Numbered from the stretch's first letter, positions 53,583-63,744 are shown. The stretch is DNA of 64,000 nt from Lentiprolixibacter aurantiacus (GCF_026241225.1 NZ_JAPFQP010000002.1:1-64000); one strand, 5' to 3'. Notes: generated by a model not told the origin, from the letters alone. Numbers and translations are program-made.

Positions 53583-55133
53583 ATGTTGAGGGTCCGAAAT
53601 TTGGGGTTCTGCCATCGATACATCATATTGCTAGGGATATGGATAGCAGGCTTTGCGGCGAATGCCCAGGACACGGAGCTTCCTGTGGATTTCCGTCAGC
53701 ACAATCTTACCGAATACAACAGCAGCCTGTTTAGTCCGGTATTTTCACTGGACCGCAACCAACCGCAGTCCCTGGCGTTCTGGAGCCGCTGGCAATGGCA
53801 ATTGGTAGATGAAGACCCAACTACCTTTTTACTCAACTACAGCAGAAGGGTCAATAATGCAATGGCGGGAGGAATCGGTGTTTTTCAACATAATACGGGC
53901 TTGTTCCTGAATCGCGGTGGTGTTTTGAATTACGCCTTTACTACTCAGCTTGCTCCGGAATTCAGTTTTGCAGCAGGACTTAATGTTTTTGGTTATCAAC
54001 GTGAACTCGCTGATGATAGTTTCCTGAATGATCCAAACCTTCCAGATGCAGAGGAATTGGATGCTTTTATACTCCAGGTAGCCCCTGGTGTCAGGTTTCA
54101 ATATGGTCCCGTTAGCCTGGGTATGACTATGGAAAACCTCCTGCAATTCAATTTTAATGCGGGTAATAATGAGGCAGGCGACGCAGGTAACATTTACCTT
54201 GGATTCCTGGGATATCAAATGCCAATACGGATGTTTGAGCAATTCGGAGAGAGTTATTTACAACACACTATATATTTTAAATCATTGCCGGGATTTGATA
54301 ATCAGGTAGGGATTACCTCACTGCTTACAACTCCAAAGTTTTGGGCTCAATTAGGATTCAATAATTTTTATGGAGCTTCAGGAGGATTGGGAATTCGTAT
54401 TTCAAATAAATTTTCCCTGGGAGCCCTTATAGAATATGGAACCCAGGATGATTTACAGGACAGGGACCCCACGTTTGAACTTGTGACCGCCTTTAATTTC
54501 GGGCCCCGAGGAAAGCCGGAAGAAGATGAGATAAGAGAGTTGGAGAAAGACGAACCCATATTGGAAACTGAAATAGAACAGCAAGAACAGGAAGACGAAA
54601 AACAACGCCTTGAAGAGGAAGCTTCTATGGCCAAGCTGGAAAAGGAAAAGGAATTGAAAAAGGAGCAGGATTCCATTACCGCTGCTCAGAAAATACAAGA
54701 AGAAAGACAGGCTCAGGAATACAGACAAAGGAAACTGGACTCGATTGCTGAAGCTAAGAAGCTTGATGAACAAAAGGCGAAAACGCAGCGATTGCAGGAC
54801 TCTGTCAGGAGAGCGAATGCGGCCCGGAAACAAACACCGGTAGCTCCGCGAAAAGGGGAGAAGTATGAAGAGGTTGTGAACGAAATAGGAATTGCTCCTG
54901 GATACTATCTTATTGCCAATGTTTTTGGCACTAAACGCTATTTTGATGCCTTCATGAAAACACTTAACCAACGCGGTTTAAGCCCTAAATCATTTTACAG
55001 GGAAAGCAAAAAATACAATTATGTTTACCTGGCGAAATTCAATACCATGGAAGAAGCAAGGCAGGCCAGGGATAGTCAGTTAAACGGAACTTATAAAGGC
55101 GATCTGTGGATCTTCCGGATGGTAAGAGAATAA
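53583..55133 (+). CDS. PorP/SprF family type IX secretion protein with SPOR-like domain
   Basis: This 516-residue protein has a signal peptide (about 1-28, ending ANAQ), a PorP/SprF barrel-like domain (about 30-310: LTEYNSSLFSPVFSLDRNQPQSLAFWSRWQWQL, then GAIG-, LGIRIS-type strands), a long Glu/Lys/Gln-rich coiled coil (about 315-415) and a C-terminal SPOR-like domain (GYYLIANVFGTKRYFDAFMKTLNQRGL). PorP/SprF proteins belong to type IX secretion and gliding; the SPOR end would bind denuded peptidoglycan. It converges with the TetR gene, with the stops adjacent. Confidence 0.83.
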   Translation: MLRVRNLGFCHRYIILLGIWIAGFAANAQDTELPVDFRQHNLTEYNSSLFSPVFSLDRNQPQSLAFWSRWQWQLVDEDPTTFLLNYSRRVNNAMAGGIGVFQHNTGLFLNRGGVLNYAFTTQLAPEFSFAAGLNVFGYQRELADDSFLNDPNLPDAEELDAFILQVAPGVRFQYGPVSLGMTMENLLQFNFNAGNNEAGDAGNIYLGFLGYQMPIRMFEQFGESYLQHTIYFKSLPGFDNQVGITSLLTTPKFWAQLGFNNFYGASGGLGIRISNKFSLGALIEYGTQDDLQDRDPTFELVTAFNFGPRGKPEEDEIRELEKDEPILETEIEQQEQEDEKQRLEEEASMAKLEKEKELKKEQDSITAAQKIQEERQAQEYRQRKLDSIAEAKKLDEQKAKTQRLQDSVRRANAARKQTPVAPRKGEKYEEVVNEIGIAPGYYLIANVFGTKRYFDAFMKTLNQRGLSPKSFYRESKKYNYVYLAKFNTMEEARQARDSQLNGTYKGDLWIFRMVRE

Positions 55134-55730
55134 CTAGTGCTTTATTTCCCTGTTGATCAGAACCTCCATGTAGGCCACAGTATTTAACAGGTATTTCCTG
55201 TCTCCGGAAATAGTGGCCATCGCAATTGCACCCTGTAACATGGTGTAGAGTTGCTTGGCAAATTGTAAAGGGGGTACAGGTAAGCGAATTTCTCTTTGGT
55301 TTACTCCATTTTCCAGAACCAACGCAATTTTGCCTTCAATGGTTTTGGCAAGTTCACGCGCGGCTGCAGCGAGCTGCTTATTGTTGTTCCGGGCGTCTAC
55401 TCCTACACTCAATACCGGGCATCCTCCCAGCTCCTTCATAAGTTCGTCATAATGCTTGTAAAAATGAGTAAGGGAAGCCAGTTTTTCTAGTGCTCCTCCA
55501 GGAACATCCAGCTTTTCATCAAGTACGTTAAGAAGTTTATTGCTGCTGTATTGGAACGCTGATAGCGCAAGGGATTCCTTATTTTCGAAATTGCCGTAAA
55601 TAGCCCCTTTGGTAAGACCTGTAGCGTCTGTAAGATCGCTCATGCTTGTGCCAATATAGCCGTGCTTGTTAAAGAGCGGTGCCACAGTCTCAATAATGAA
55701 AGCAGTGGTTCTTTCGGCTTTGGTTGGCAT
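55134..55730 (-). CDS. TetR/AcrR family transcriptional regulator
   Basis: This 198-residue repressor-type protein has the N-terminal helix-turn-helix (TGLTKGAIYGNFENKESLALSAF) and a helical ligand domain ending in a small basic tail. Nothing nearby looks like an obvious target, because its neighbours are convergent PorP/SprF and clpB. A near-palindrome 19 bases before its ATG may be its own operator. The ligand is unknown. Confidence 0.9.
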   Translation of the reverse strand: MPTKAERTTAFIIETVAPLFNKHGYIGTSMSDLTDATGLTKGAIYGNFENKESLALSAFQYSSNKLLNVLDEKLDVPGGALEKLASLTHFYKHYDELMKELGGCPVLSVGVDARNNNKQLAAAARELAKTIEGKIALVLENGVNQREIRLPVPPLQFAKQLYTMLQGAIAMATISGDRKYLLNTVAYMEVLINREIKH

Positions 55731-55748
55731 AGGGTGATCAATTTTATA

Positions 55749-55771
55749 CGAATATATAAAAACTATATACG
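55749..55771. promoter_or_regulatory. Candidate TetR operator
   Basis: CGAATATA-N7-TATATACG matches at 7 of 8 arm positions, a common size for TetR operators, and lies 19 bases before the TetR start. It is AT-rich, so chance is not excluded. Confidence 0.35.
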
Positions 55772-55787
55772 GAATGGTATACTAAGT

Positions 55788-55828
55788 AAAAAAAAGGTGC
55801 CGGCTGCTAATTATTCGCCTCCGGCACC
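55788..55828 (-). terminator. Rho-independent terminator of clpB
   Basis: On the - strand, GGTGCCGG pairs with CCGGCACC across a 17-base loop, followed by a run of eight or nine T. It lies 26 bases after the clpB stop codon. Confidence 0.9.
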
Positions 55829-55853
55829 CCAAATCCTTGTTTAAGATACTTTT

Positions 55854-58454
55854 TTATTCAACAAGCTCGCCCTGGTTGCGAAACACGAGTCCTTCATCAA
55901 AACTGTCCAGTAAAATGATACTGTCTGCTTTTACATTTCCACTGAGCAACTCTTTGGAGAGCACATTGAGTACTTCTTTCTGGATTACCCGTTTAATTGG
56001 TCTTGCCCCGTACTGAGGATCGAAACCTTTTTTAGCCAGGTACTCGATTGCTTCCTTGGTAGCATCAATTACAATATGCTGTTTGGCGAGCATTTTTTTG
56101 AGGTTTTCCAACTGTAATTTCACGATTTCCCTTATGTCTTCCATACTTAATGGGGTAAACATAATGATATCGTCAATCCGGTTGAGAAATTCAGGCCTGA
56201 TCGTCTTTTTAAGCAGGCCCAGTACTTCCATGCGTGCAGTTTCGGTAGCACTGTGAAGGTCTTTGCTGTTTTCAAAAGCTTCCTGTATCAGATGACTTCC
56301 CATATTACTGGTCATGATAATTATGGTGTTCTTGAAATCGGCAACACGCCCTTTGTTATCTGTAAGCCGGCCTTCATCCAGAACCTGTAAAAGCACATTG
56401 AATGTATCCGGGTGAGCCTTTTCAATTTCATCGAGCAGGACTACGGAATAGGGCTTTCTCCTTACCGCTTCGGTGAGTTGTCCACCTTCATCATAACCTA
56501 CATATCCGGGGGGTGCCCCAACCAGCCTGCTGACCGAATGCCGTTCCTGGTATTCGCTCATGTCTATGCGCGTCATTGCGCTTTCATCATCAAATAGATA
56601 GCTCGCCAGCGTCTTGGCCAATTCGGTCTTGCCCACACCTGTAGTCCCCAGGAAGAGGAAAGACCCTATGGGGCGTCTGGCATCCTGCAGGCCAGCCCTG
56701 CTTCTACGAATGGCGTCGGATACCGCTTCAATAGCTTCATCCTGACCTACTACTCTCTTATGCAGGACTTCTTCCAGTTTCAAGAGTTTTTCACGCTCGC
56801 TTTGCATCATTTTGGTGACAGGTATGCCCGTCCATTTGGCCACTACTTCTGCAATATCTTCACTGGTAACCTCTTCTTTGATCAGAGTGCCGGCTTGCTG
56901 CTGTTCCGCCAGTTCTGCCTGAAGAACATCCAGTTTGGACTGAGCTTCCTTGATCTTACCGTAGCGCAATTCGGCCACTTTGCCATAATCGCCATTTCTT
57001 TCTGCCCTTTCAGCTTCCAGCTTATAGTTCTCTATGTCCTGTTTGGTCTTCTGGATGTTATCCACTACAGATTTCTCACTTTCCCACTTGGCGAAGATCT
57101 CATTGCGTTGCTCCTTAAGGTTTGCCAGGTCAATGTTTAGCGCCTTGAGCTTTACCTGGTCATTCTCTCTTTTAATGGCTTCTATCTCAATTTCCAGCTG
57201 CATGATCTTTCGATCCAGTACATCCAGTTCCTCCGGTTTGGAATTGATTTCCATCCTTAGCTTGGAAGCTGCCTCATCCATCAGGTCGATGGCCTTATCC
57301 GGCAGGAACCTGTTGGTGATATAGCGCTGGGAAAGTTCCACTGCAGCTATAACCGCTTCGTCCTTAATCCGCACTTTGTGGTGTGCTTCGTATTTCTCCT
57401 TCAGGCCCCGCAATATGGAAATGGCACTTTCTGTATCCGGTTCATCCACAGTAACTTTCTGGAACCGCCTTTCCAGGGCTTTGTCTTTTTCAAAATATTT
57501 TTGGTATTCATCCAGGGTGGTTGCCCCAATGGCACGCAATTCTCCGCGGGCCAGGGCAGGTTTCAGGATATTGGCTGCATCCATTGCTCCCTGTCCGCCT
57601 CCAGCTCCCACCAGGGTGTGGATTTCGTCAATGAACAGGACAATATCGCCATCAGAACCTGTTACCTCCTTAATAACGGACTTTAGGCGTTCTTCGAACT
57701 CACCCTTGTATTTGGCACCCGCTATGAGCGCCCCCATGTCCAGGGAATAAATGACCTTATTTTTGAGATTTTCAGGCACATCGCCCTGTACGATTCTATG
57801 GGCCAGCCCCTCGGCAATGGCTGTTTTACCCGTTCCGGGTTCTCCCACAAGCATAGGATTGTTTTTGGTGCGTCTGGACAGGATCTGTAAAATCCTCCGT
57901 ATTTCTTCATCCCTTCCAATTACGGGGTCCAGTTTGCCTTTATCTGCCAGGTCATTCAGGTTGCGGGCATATTTATTCAGGGAGTTGTAGGTGTCTTCTG
58001 CACTCTGGGATGTAACCTTTCCTCCTTTACGGAGTTCCTGTATGGCTGTATTTAAATCCTTTTCATTTACGCCCTGGTCTTTCAGCATCCTGCTGATCTT
58101 GCTATTTGATTTAAAGATTGCCAGCAACAAATGCTCAATGGATACATATTCGTCCTGCATTTTTTTGGCAATCAGATTGGCTTCATTTAGTGTTTTACCG
58201 GCTGCCTGCGAAAACATAATATCGGCTCCGGAAACCTTGGGCAACCTTTCCAGTTCCTGATCCAGCACCTTGTCCAGGATCTCTGTGTTTACATTGAGCT
58301 TTTTGAGCAAGAATGGCATTACATTCTCATCCACCTCCCCAATGGCTTTGAACAGGTGCTCATTCTCTACTAGCTGGTGGCCATATCCCTGGGCTATCTG
58401 CTGTGCCTGTTGTATGGCTTCCTGTGATTTTATTGTAAATGTATTGATGTTCAT
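55854..58454 (-). CDS. clpB: ATP-dependent chaperone ClpB
   Basis: This 866-residue disaggregase has the Clp N-domain (1-145), AAA+ 1 with [15 protein letters not shown], the M coiled coil (about 400-520) and AAA+ 2 with [15 protein letters not shown] plus the [12 protein letters not shown] entry. It rescues aggregated proteins with DnaK. The ATG at 58454 gives the family start [14 protein letters not shown]; a start at 58493 would add 13 residues. A promoter with a palindrome over its -33 box precedes it. Confidence 0.97.
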   Translation of the reverse strand: MNINTFTIKSQEAIQQAQQIAQGYGHQLVENEHLFKAIGEVDENVMPFLLKKLNVNTEILDKVLDQELERLPKVSGADIMFSQAAGKTLNEANLIAKKMQDEYVSIEHLLLAIFKSNSKISRMLKDQGVNEKDLNTAIQELRKGGKVTSQSAEDTYNSLNKYARNLNDLADKGKLDPVIGRDEEIRRILQILSRRTKNNPMLVGEPGTGKTAIAEGLAHRIVQGDVPENLKNKVIYSLDMGALIAGAKYKGEFEERLKSVIKEVTGSDGDIVLFIDEIHTLVGAGGGQGAMDAANILKPALARGELRAIGATTLDEYQKYFEKDKALERRFQKVTVDEPDTESAISILRGLKEKYEAHHKVRIKDEAVIAAVELSQRYITNRFLPDKAIDLMDEAASKLRMEINSKPEELDVLDRKIMQLEIEIEAIKRENDQVKLKALNIDLANLKEQRNEIFAKWESEKSVVDNIQKTKQDIENYKLEAERAERNGDYGKVAELRYGKIKEAQSKLDVLQAELAEQQQAGTLIKEEVTSEDIAEVVAKWTGIPVTKMMQSEREKLLKLEEVLHKRVVGQDEAIEAVSDAIRRSRAGLQDARRPIGSFLFLGTTGVGKTELAKTLASYLFDDESAMTRIDMSEYQERHSVSRLVGAPPGYVGYDEGGQLTEAVRRKPYSVVLLDEIEKAHPDTFNVLLQVLDEGRLTDNKGRVADFKNTIIIMTSNMGSHLIQEAFENSKDLHSATETARMEVLGLLKKTIRPEFLNRIDDIIMFTPLSMEDIREIVKLQLENLKKMLAKQHIVIDATKEAIEYLAKKGFDPQYGARPIKRVIQKEVLNVLSKELLSGNVKADSIILLDSFDEGLVFRNQGELVE

Positions 58455-58501
58455 TATTTCTGATTTTTTCCTTTCTTTGACTTTTATTTCCAAAAGGTCA
58501 A

Positions 58502-58531
58502 CAACCTTACCAAGTTATTGAAACCGACAAA
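58502..58531 (-). promoter_or_regulatory. Promoter of clpB
   Basis: On the - strand, TTTG (58531-58528), 18 bases, then TAAGGTTG (58509-58502), one mismatch from TAnnTTTG. The start would be near 58497, about 43 bases before the ATG. Confidence 0.5.
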
Positions 58532-58554
58532 ATGTCGCTCCAAAGCCCATTTGG
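58525..58554. promoter_or_regulatory. Palindromes over the clpB -33 box
   Basis: CGACA-AAA-TGTCG (58525-58537) overlaps the -33 TTTG of clpB, and CCAAA-N5-TTTGG (58540-58554) follows two bases later. Two adjacent perfect inverted repeats in a heat-shock gene's promoter suggest a repressor site. Confidence 0.42.
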
Positions 58555-58599
58555 CAAGACATTTCGGCAGAACTTAAATAATCAGAATTAGTAAGTACT

Positions 58600-58995
58600 A
58601 TGAGTATATGGGATAGTGTATTTGGTAACGCCAAAAAGGAAAATGGAAGTCAGCAAGAGGCGGTAAACTGGTTTGAATTAACCGACAGTGATCAATTGAG
58701 GTCCCTTATAGAAGACTCACATAATAAGTCCCAGCTCATATTTAAACACTCTATGACATGTGGCGTGAGCGGTATGACCAAAAGGCGATTTGAGGCAGGG
58801 GCGGAAAATTTTAAAGATCAATTTGCATTCCACCTGTTGGTGGTGCAGAAGAATCGCGATCTATCCGCGCAAATAGGCGCACAGTTTCAGGTACGGCATG
58901 AATCTCCTCAGCTCTTGATAATACGGGATGGTGCAGTGGTTGATCACGCTTCCCACTGGCAGATCGATTCCCTCGACCTGGAAAAATATCAATAA
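58600..58995 (+). CDS. ytxJ: Bacillithiol system redox protein (YtxJ-type monothiol bacilliredoxin)
   Basis: This 131-residue thioredoxin-fold protein matches YtxJ (DUF2847): KHSMTCGVSGMTKRRFEAG with a single active cysteine, and VRHESPQLLIIRDGAVVDHASHW. YtxJ proteins are thought to remove bacillithiol from oxidised proteins. The usual TCPIS is TCGVS here, which keeps cysteine and serine but loses the proline. It diverges from clpB. Confidence 0.88.
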   Translation: MSIWDSVFGNAKKENGSQQEAVNWFELTDSDQLRSLIEDSHNKSQLIFKHSMTCGVSGMTKRRFEAGAENFKDQFAFHLLVVQKNRDLSAQIGAQFQVRHESPQLLIIRDGAVVDHASHWQIDSLDLEKYQ

Positions 58996-59020
58996 AAAAA
59001 CCCGGCAAGTGCCGGGTTAT
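58991..59020. terminator. Bidirectional Rho-independent terminator
   Basis: AACCCGGC/GCCGGGTT around AAGT (58999-59018), preceded by A7. It is strongest for the - strand lipoprotein gene, with a T run on that strand, and also closes ytxJ. Confidence 0.87.
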
Positions 59021-59023
59021 CTT

Positions 59024-60211
59024 TTAATTGAATCGATGTCTGACCAGGATATCTTTTAACCTGTTTTTCAGGTCTTCACCTGCATCGTATACCATTTGTT
59101 CGTTGCTGGGGAAGGGAACAGCTCTCAAATTAACCAGAGCGATAAGATCATCTTCCAGTGCACGTCTGTCTCCATTGTAATTGGCGTACACATGTTGAAA
59201 AATAAACTCGCTGGATAAGGGGTAGCTGTTTACCTGTTGCCTGGTATTCAGGTCTATGTAGCTAACCGTACCGGTGACCATGGCGGCCTTGTGCTGCGTA
59301 AACTGGTAGAAGTTACATCTAACGGTTCTGAATTTATCTACCTTTATCTCATTTCCCAGGCTGTCTTTTACAATATTGCCATCGTCATCATATAGATATT
59401 TGTATCCGTCTTTGATCTGCCTTTCCTTGATGATCTGCTTCTCACTTACCTGTTCCGGTGAAATACTGATATCCCGGAAAGCGACCTGCATCTCATAATC
59501 GTATCGGATGTCTTTCAGAGGGGTAGTGTGATACTGCGTCCAAAGATCATTTAGTCCATAGGTGTTGAAGTTCAGCAATTCTTCCTCAAGCCTTTGGGGT
59601 ATTACCTGTTCGGTATCGTTCAGGACATTTACTTTGACAAAATCCTGCCCAAGTTGCCATGCCTGCTCCATTTTATCCCGTGCATCGCTATATCCCGGAT
59701 TGATTTCCAGCAGGTAATTGAAATCGTCATAGGCCTGCCTGAAATCAGTTTTGAATTTACCATTGGCCAGCAAGGTAGCAGCATTATCATAAAGATATTC
59801 GGATAGCTGCTCTTTGGCGACAAGTATTTCGTTATCGTAATTCCGGAAATTAAAACTGGCATTCCGATTCTCGTCCTGGATGTAAAGGGGGAGAAGGGGA
59901 CGGATTCGCTCCTGCATTTCCTTTATCTGGTTATACCCCTTGAAGATGAATTCATAGTTGGCAGGATTCCCTTCTTTCTGTAAAAAGGATATATGTTCCA
60001 ATTCGCGCTGGGTGTATTTGGCAAAAGCCTCTTCCAGAAGCAGAACATATGGCTGATTTCCTTTTTTTGTCTTGTTCTCTGACAAATTCTTGATGGCCTT
60101 ATGCATAGCCTGGGTATAATTCCCAGTATTCAGGGCTTCCTGGGTTTTCTTCACCCCGCCACAAGCCATTAACAGGACCATAAACGTTCCTAAAAGTAAT
60201 GTCTTTTTCAT
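59024..60211 (-). CDS. Tetratricopeptide-like lipoprotein of unknown function
   Basis: This protein of about 395 residues has a lipoprotein signal ending in VLLMAC and helical repeats (ALNTGNYTQAMHKAIKNL, LLEEAFAKYTQREL, FDDFNYLLEINPGYSDARDK), then a C-terminal strand-rich domain with YDDDGNIVKDSLGNEIKVD and a TGTVSYIDLNTRQQVNSYPL block. I recognise it as a conserved flavobacterial lipoprotein without a known role. The ATG at 60211 is chosen because it gives the signal; the upstream 26 residues do not. Confidence 0.75.
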   Translation of the reverse strand: MKKTLLLGTFMVLLMACGGVKKTQEALNTGNYTQAMHKAIKNLSENKTKKGNQPYVLLLEEAFAKYTQRELEHISFLQKEGNPANYEFIFKGYNQIKEMQERIRPLLPLYIQDENRNASFNFRNYDNEILVAKEQLSEYLYDNAATLLANGKFKTDFRQAYDDFNYLLEINPGYSDARDKMEQAWQLGQDFVKVNVLNDTEQVIPQRLEEELLNFNTYGLNDLWTQYHTTPLKDIRYDYEMQVAFRDISISPEQVSEKQIIKERQIKDGYKYLYDDDGNIVKDSLGNEIKVDKFRTVRCNFYQFTQHKAAMVTGTVSYIDLNTRQQVNSYPLSSEFIFQHVYANYNGDRRALEDDLIALVNLRAVPFPSNEQMVYDAGEDLKNRLKDILVRHRFN

Positions 60212-60331
60212 GATGTTTAGATTTATGGTTTTCAGGCATGATTCAATAGCTATGCCAAAAACAACTGTTTCCATAACGAAAAAGGACAAACTATCGTATA
60301 TGTCCGTTGAAATGTTGTATTGTCGGTAATA

Positions 60332-61609
60332 TCAGGGTAAAGCAGGCAGCAGTTGGGTGCTCACCTCTCCAAACCCGATCCGGAGGCCTGCTTTTTCGCA
60401 GTAACCACGCATAATTACCGTGTCAAAGTCCTGAATTGAAGTACGTGTTTCGCCATTGGAAAGGGCTATTGGTTTAGTACCCTGCCAGGCTAATTCCAGC
60501 ATGGAACCATAACTGTCCGGAGTAGGTCCAGATATTGTACCGCTTCCCATCATATCTCCACTATTCACCTGGCAACCATTAATAGTATGGTGTGCCAGTT
60601 GCTGGGCCATGGTCCAGTACATATATTTAAAGTTAGACCTGGCTACCGTGGTAAGAGTACCGTCCTTCGGGGCAATAGCCGCTTCCAAATGGATGTCAAA
60701 ACTTCTTTTGCCTTCCTGTTTCAGGTAAGGGAGTGGAGCCGGTTCCTGTTTGGGACTCTCTGTTCTAAAGGGTTCAAGGGCGTCTAGGGTCACTATCCAG
60801 GGTGAAATTGAAGAGGCAAAATTCTTTGCCAGGAAGGGCCCAAGCGGTACGTATTCCCATTTTTGTATATCCCGGGCGCTCCAGTCGTTGAAGAGCACCA
60901 GACCGAAAATGTACTCCTCTGCTTCTGCTACGGATATGGATTCACCCATTTTATTGGCATCCGTGGTAATAAAAGCCATCTCCAATTCAAAGTCGACCAT
61001 TTTAGAAGGGCCAAATTCCGGTTTATCAGCGCCTTTGGGCAGGGTTTGTCCCTTTGGCCTGCGGATGCGCGTACCACTGGGAACAATAGTGGAACTCCTT
61101 CCGTGATATCCCACTGGTATGTGCAACCAGTTGGGCAATAGTGCGTTATCCGGATCCCTGAACATGGATCCTATATTGGTTGCATGCTCCTTACTGGAAT
61201 AAAAATCAGTGTAGTCCCCGATTTGGACAGGTAGTTGCATTTCAATCTCATCCAGTGTAAAAAGTACTATACTTCGGTGTTCTTCATTGTCCCTTAGTTT
61301 GGGATTGTCCACTTCAAAGATCTCACTGATGCGATTCCGTACCAGTCTCCAGGTCTTCTTTCCGTCTGAAATAAAATCGTTAAGGCTGTTTTGGAGAAAG
61401 ATATCATCCGTTAGGGGTATGCCCTCAAAATAACCCAGTTGGTGTAGTGCCCCAAGGTCAATGGCATAGTCGCCAATCCGGGTACCTATGGTAATAATAT
61501 CATCCCTGGTCAGAAAAACTCCAAAGGGAATATTTTGAATAGGGAAATCAGAATTTTCAGGAACCTTTATCCAGGATTTTTTGGACGGATCATTTGCGGT
61601 TATAGACAT
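60332..61609 (-). CDS. fahA: Fumarylacetoacetase
   Basis: This 425-residue enzyme ends tyrosine breakdown by cleaving fumarylacetoacetate to fumarate and acetoacetate. The N-terminal FAA domain and HIPVGYHGRSSTIVPSGTRIRRPKGQ, FELEMAFITT (metal-binding acidic residues), NDWSARDIQKWEYVPLGPFL and VNSGDMMGSGTISGP are hallmarks. The tyrosine pathway genes are not adjacent. A -7 box precedes it. Confidence 0.94.
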   Translation of the reverse strand: MSITANDPSKKSWIKVPENSDFPIQNIPFGVFLTRDDIITIGTRIGDYAIDLGALHQLGYFEGIPLTDDIFLQNSLNDFISDGKKTWRLVRNRISEIFEVDNPKLRDNEEHRSIVLFTLDEIEMQLPVQIGDYTDFYSSKEHATNIGSMFRDPDNALLPNWLHIPVGYHGRSSTIVPSGTRIRRPKGQTLPKGADKPEFGPSKMVDFELEMAFITTDANKMGESISVAEAEEYIFGLVLFNDWSARDIQKWEYVPLGPFLAKNFASSISPWIVTLDALEPFRTESPKQEPAPLPYLKQEGKRSFDIHLEAAIAPKDGTLTTVARSNFKYMYWTMAQQLAHHTINGCQVNSGDMMGSGTISGPTPDSYGSMLELAWQGTKPIALSNGETRTSIQDFDTVIMRGYCEKAGLRIGFGEVSTQLLPALP

Positions 61610-61647
61610 GGAGGTATTGTTAATTTATGTTTGATAAATAATGACTC

Positions 61648-61655
61648 AAAGATAT
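61648..61655 (-). promoter_or_regulatory. -7 box of fahA
   Basis: On the - strand TATCTTTG, about 38 bases before the ATG at 61609. No clear -33 box. Confidence 0.42.
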
Positions 61656-61720
61656 TATTTTCTCTGTATTAAACGGGTGCAATTTGTACATTTACAACTC
61701 ATTTAAAGCAAGTTTACTAC

Positions 61721-62995
61721 ATGCAACGAGACCATCAGATATTTGATCTTATTAAGGCCGAAGAACAACGCCAAATCAATGGAATAGAACTTATTGCCTC
61801 CGAAAATTTCACCAGTCCGCAGGTTAGGGAAGCGGCCGGTTCCGTACTGACCAACAAATACGCCGAAGGCTATCCAGGCAAGCGTTATTACGGGGGGTGC
61901 GAAGTAGTGGATCAGGTGGAGCAACTGGCTATAGACCGGGCGAAGGAATTATTCGGTGCGGCCTACGCCAACGTGCAGCCCCATTCCGGTTCTCAGGCGA
62001 ATGCTGCCGTATATATGGCCTGTTTGCAGCCGGGTGATAAGATATTGGGGTTTGACCTTGCTCATGGCGGGCACCTTACCCACGGATCGCCTGTGAATTT
62101 TTCAGGTAAGCTATACAATCCGGTGTTCTATGGGGTAGAAAAGGATACGGGAGTACTGGATTACGACAAGATAGAAGCTATCGCGCTCAAAGAACAGCCA
62201 AGGATGATTATCGCCGGTGCTTCTGCGTATTCACGGGACATGGATTTCCAGCGTTTTCGGGAAATCGCGGATAAAGTAGGAGCCTTTTTGCTGGCAGACA
62301 TTGCGCATCCGGCTGGCTTGATTGCCAAAGGCTTGTTGAGCGATCCCATACCACATTGCCATTTTGTAACTACAACAACCCACAAAACGTTGAGGGGGCC
62401 CAGAGGAGGGCTCATACTCATGGGCGAGGATTTTGACAATCCGTTTGGGATCCGGTTGAAAAGCGGCAAGCTCAGGAAGATGTCTGCATTGATTAATCTG
62501 GCTGTTTTTCCGGGAAATCAGGGAGGTCCACTGGAACACATAATCGCTGCAAAGGCCATTGCATTCGGGGAAGCACTGACTGATGGGTTTATGGACTATA
62601 TGAGGCAGGTAAAGAAAAATGCCACAGCCATGGCTGAGGCGTTTGTGGCCAGGGACTATCATATTATTTCCGGAGGGACTGATAACCACGTAATGCTCAT
62701 TGATCTGCGAAACAAGAACATCACAGGAAAGGATGCCGAGCGTGTACTGGAATCTGCAGACATTACCGCCAATAAGAACATGGTACCCTTTGACGATAAG
62801 TCGCCCTTTATTACTTCGGGAATCCGTTTCGGAACTGCTGCAATCACCACAAGGGGACTGAAGGAATCTGATATGGCTACTATTGTAGACTGGATTGATA
62901 AGGTACTGACCAGCCCGGAAGATGAATCGGTTATCAAACAGGTCCGGTCGGAGATCAATGCAATGATGAAAGAAAGGCCCTTATTTGACTGGTAA
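61721..62995 (+). CDS. glyA: Serine hydroxymethyltransferase
   Basis: This 424-residue PLP enzyme converts serine and tetrahydrofolate to glycine and methylene-tetrahydrofolate. The PLP lysine is in [48 protein letters not shown] and [12 protein letters not shown]-type elements are intact. It diverges from fahA. Confidence 0.97.
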   Translation: MQRDHQIFDLIKAEEQRQINGIELIASENFTSPQVREAAGSVLTNKYAEGYPGKRYYGGCEVVDQVEQLAIDRAKELFGAAYANVQPHSGSQANAAVYMACLQPGDKILGFDLAHGGHLTHGSPVNFSGKLYNPVFYGVEKDTGVLDYDKIEAIALKEQPRMIIAGASAYSRDMDFQRFREIADKVGAFLLADIAHPAGLIAKGLLSDPIPHCHFVTTTTHKTLRGPRGGLILMGEDFDNPFGIRLKSGKLRKMSALINLAVFPGNQGGPLEHIIAAKAIAFGEALTDGFMDYMRQVKKNATAMAEAFVARDYHIISGGTDNHVMLIDLRNKNITGKDAERVLESADITANKNMVPFDDKSPFITSGIRFGTAAITTRGLKESDMATIVDWIDKVLTSPEDESVIKQVRSEINAMMKERPLFDW

Positions 62996-63007
62996 AAATG
63001 CCGTAAA

Positions 63008-63045
63008 ATGGAAAACCAGTAGCCCTATATACCGGCTTTCCATTA
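63008..63045 (+). terminator. Hairpin after glyA (possible terminator)
   Basis: AATGGAAA pairs perfectly with TTTCCATT across 22 bases, but there is no T run, so it is a weak candidate for termination. Confidence 0.3.
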
Positions 63046-63051
63046 TCAAGA

Positions 63052-63714
63052 TCAATGATTTAGCATGTGGAGGTCACCTGAAATGAAAGACCTGCTTCGT
63101 AAATCATAGATTACGGCATCTTCTTCTGAGTCAAAGTATAAAGCCCAGTACCGAAGATATACGGGATCTGCATACTTCGATATAGTTTCAGAGAATTTGG
63201 GTTGTATTGGAATCAATTGCTCCTCTATTACGGGGATGTATATTTCATAGGGAGATTCACCCTTGCCATTTGCAAAATGCGTATGATGTTCTGTGAGTGC
63301 TGCCAGAATGAGATCGAGCTCCATTTCAACACTATGGGGATAAATCTTTTTGATTATCAGGGTAACATCATTAAGCTCCAAAGCCAATTCTTCTATTTCA
63401 ATAGGACATTCATTAAGCTGCTGAAGCTGCCAAACGCGTTTGGTTAGGGGATTAGCCCCATTAATATGGATGTAATCCATATTTCCCGTACCCCAATGGC
63501 CGTTTTGCAAATGAAATAGTAGTTCATTAAGGGCAAGGGGGCAGTGCATTTCAACGACCAGATTACCACGGTCTCCACTTTGAGAGCAACTTCTTACCAA
63601 AGCAGTGGAGTAGTAGTCTTTTTCGAGGTTACGTTTGAAATCATCCAGCCCGGAAATGGGTGGATTGCCATCCAGACGGATACGAAGATTCTTTCTGAAG
63701 CCTTCTCTTTGCAT
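63052..63714 (-). CDS. Unrecognised soluble protein
   Basis: I do not recognise this 220-residue protein. It has no signal or membrane segment. The sequence is acidic and mixed helix/strand, with CSQSGDRGNLVVEMHCPLALNELLFHL, a WGTGNMDYIHING block and a C-terminal aromatic stretch (ADPVYLRYWALYFDSEEDAVIYDL) that resembles a small regulatory or toxin-immunity-like domain only loosely. Codon use looks like its neighbours. It stands alone; a -7 box lies about 30 bases upstream. Confidence 0.65.
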   Translation of the reverse strand: MQREGFRKNLRIRLDGNPPISGLDDFKRNLEKDYYSTALVRSCSQSGDRGNLVVEMHCPLALNELLFHLQNGHWGTGNMDYIHINGANPLTKRVWQLQQLNECPIEIEELALELNDVTLIIKKIYPHSVEMELDLILAALTEHHTHFANGKGESPYEIYIPVIEEQLIPIQPKFSETISKYADPVYLRYWALYFDSEEDAVIYDLRSRSFISGDLHMLNH

Positions 63715-63744
63715 AGATATAGGGTGTTGAGACTTCCGCTACAT

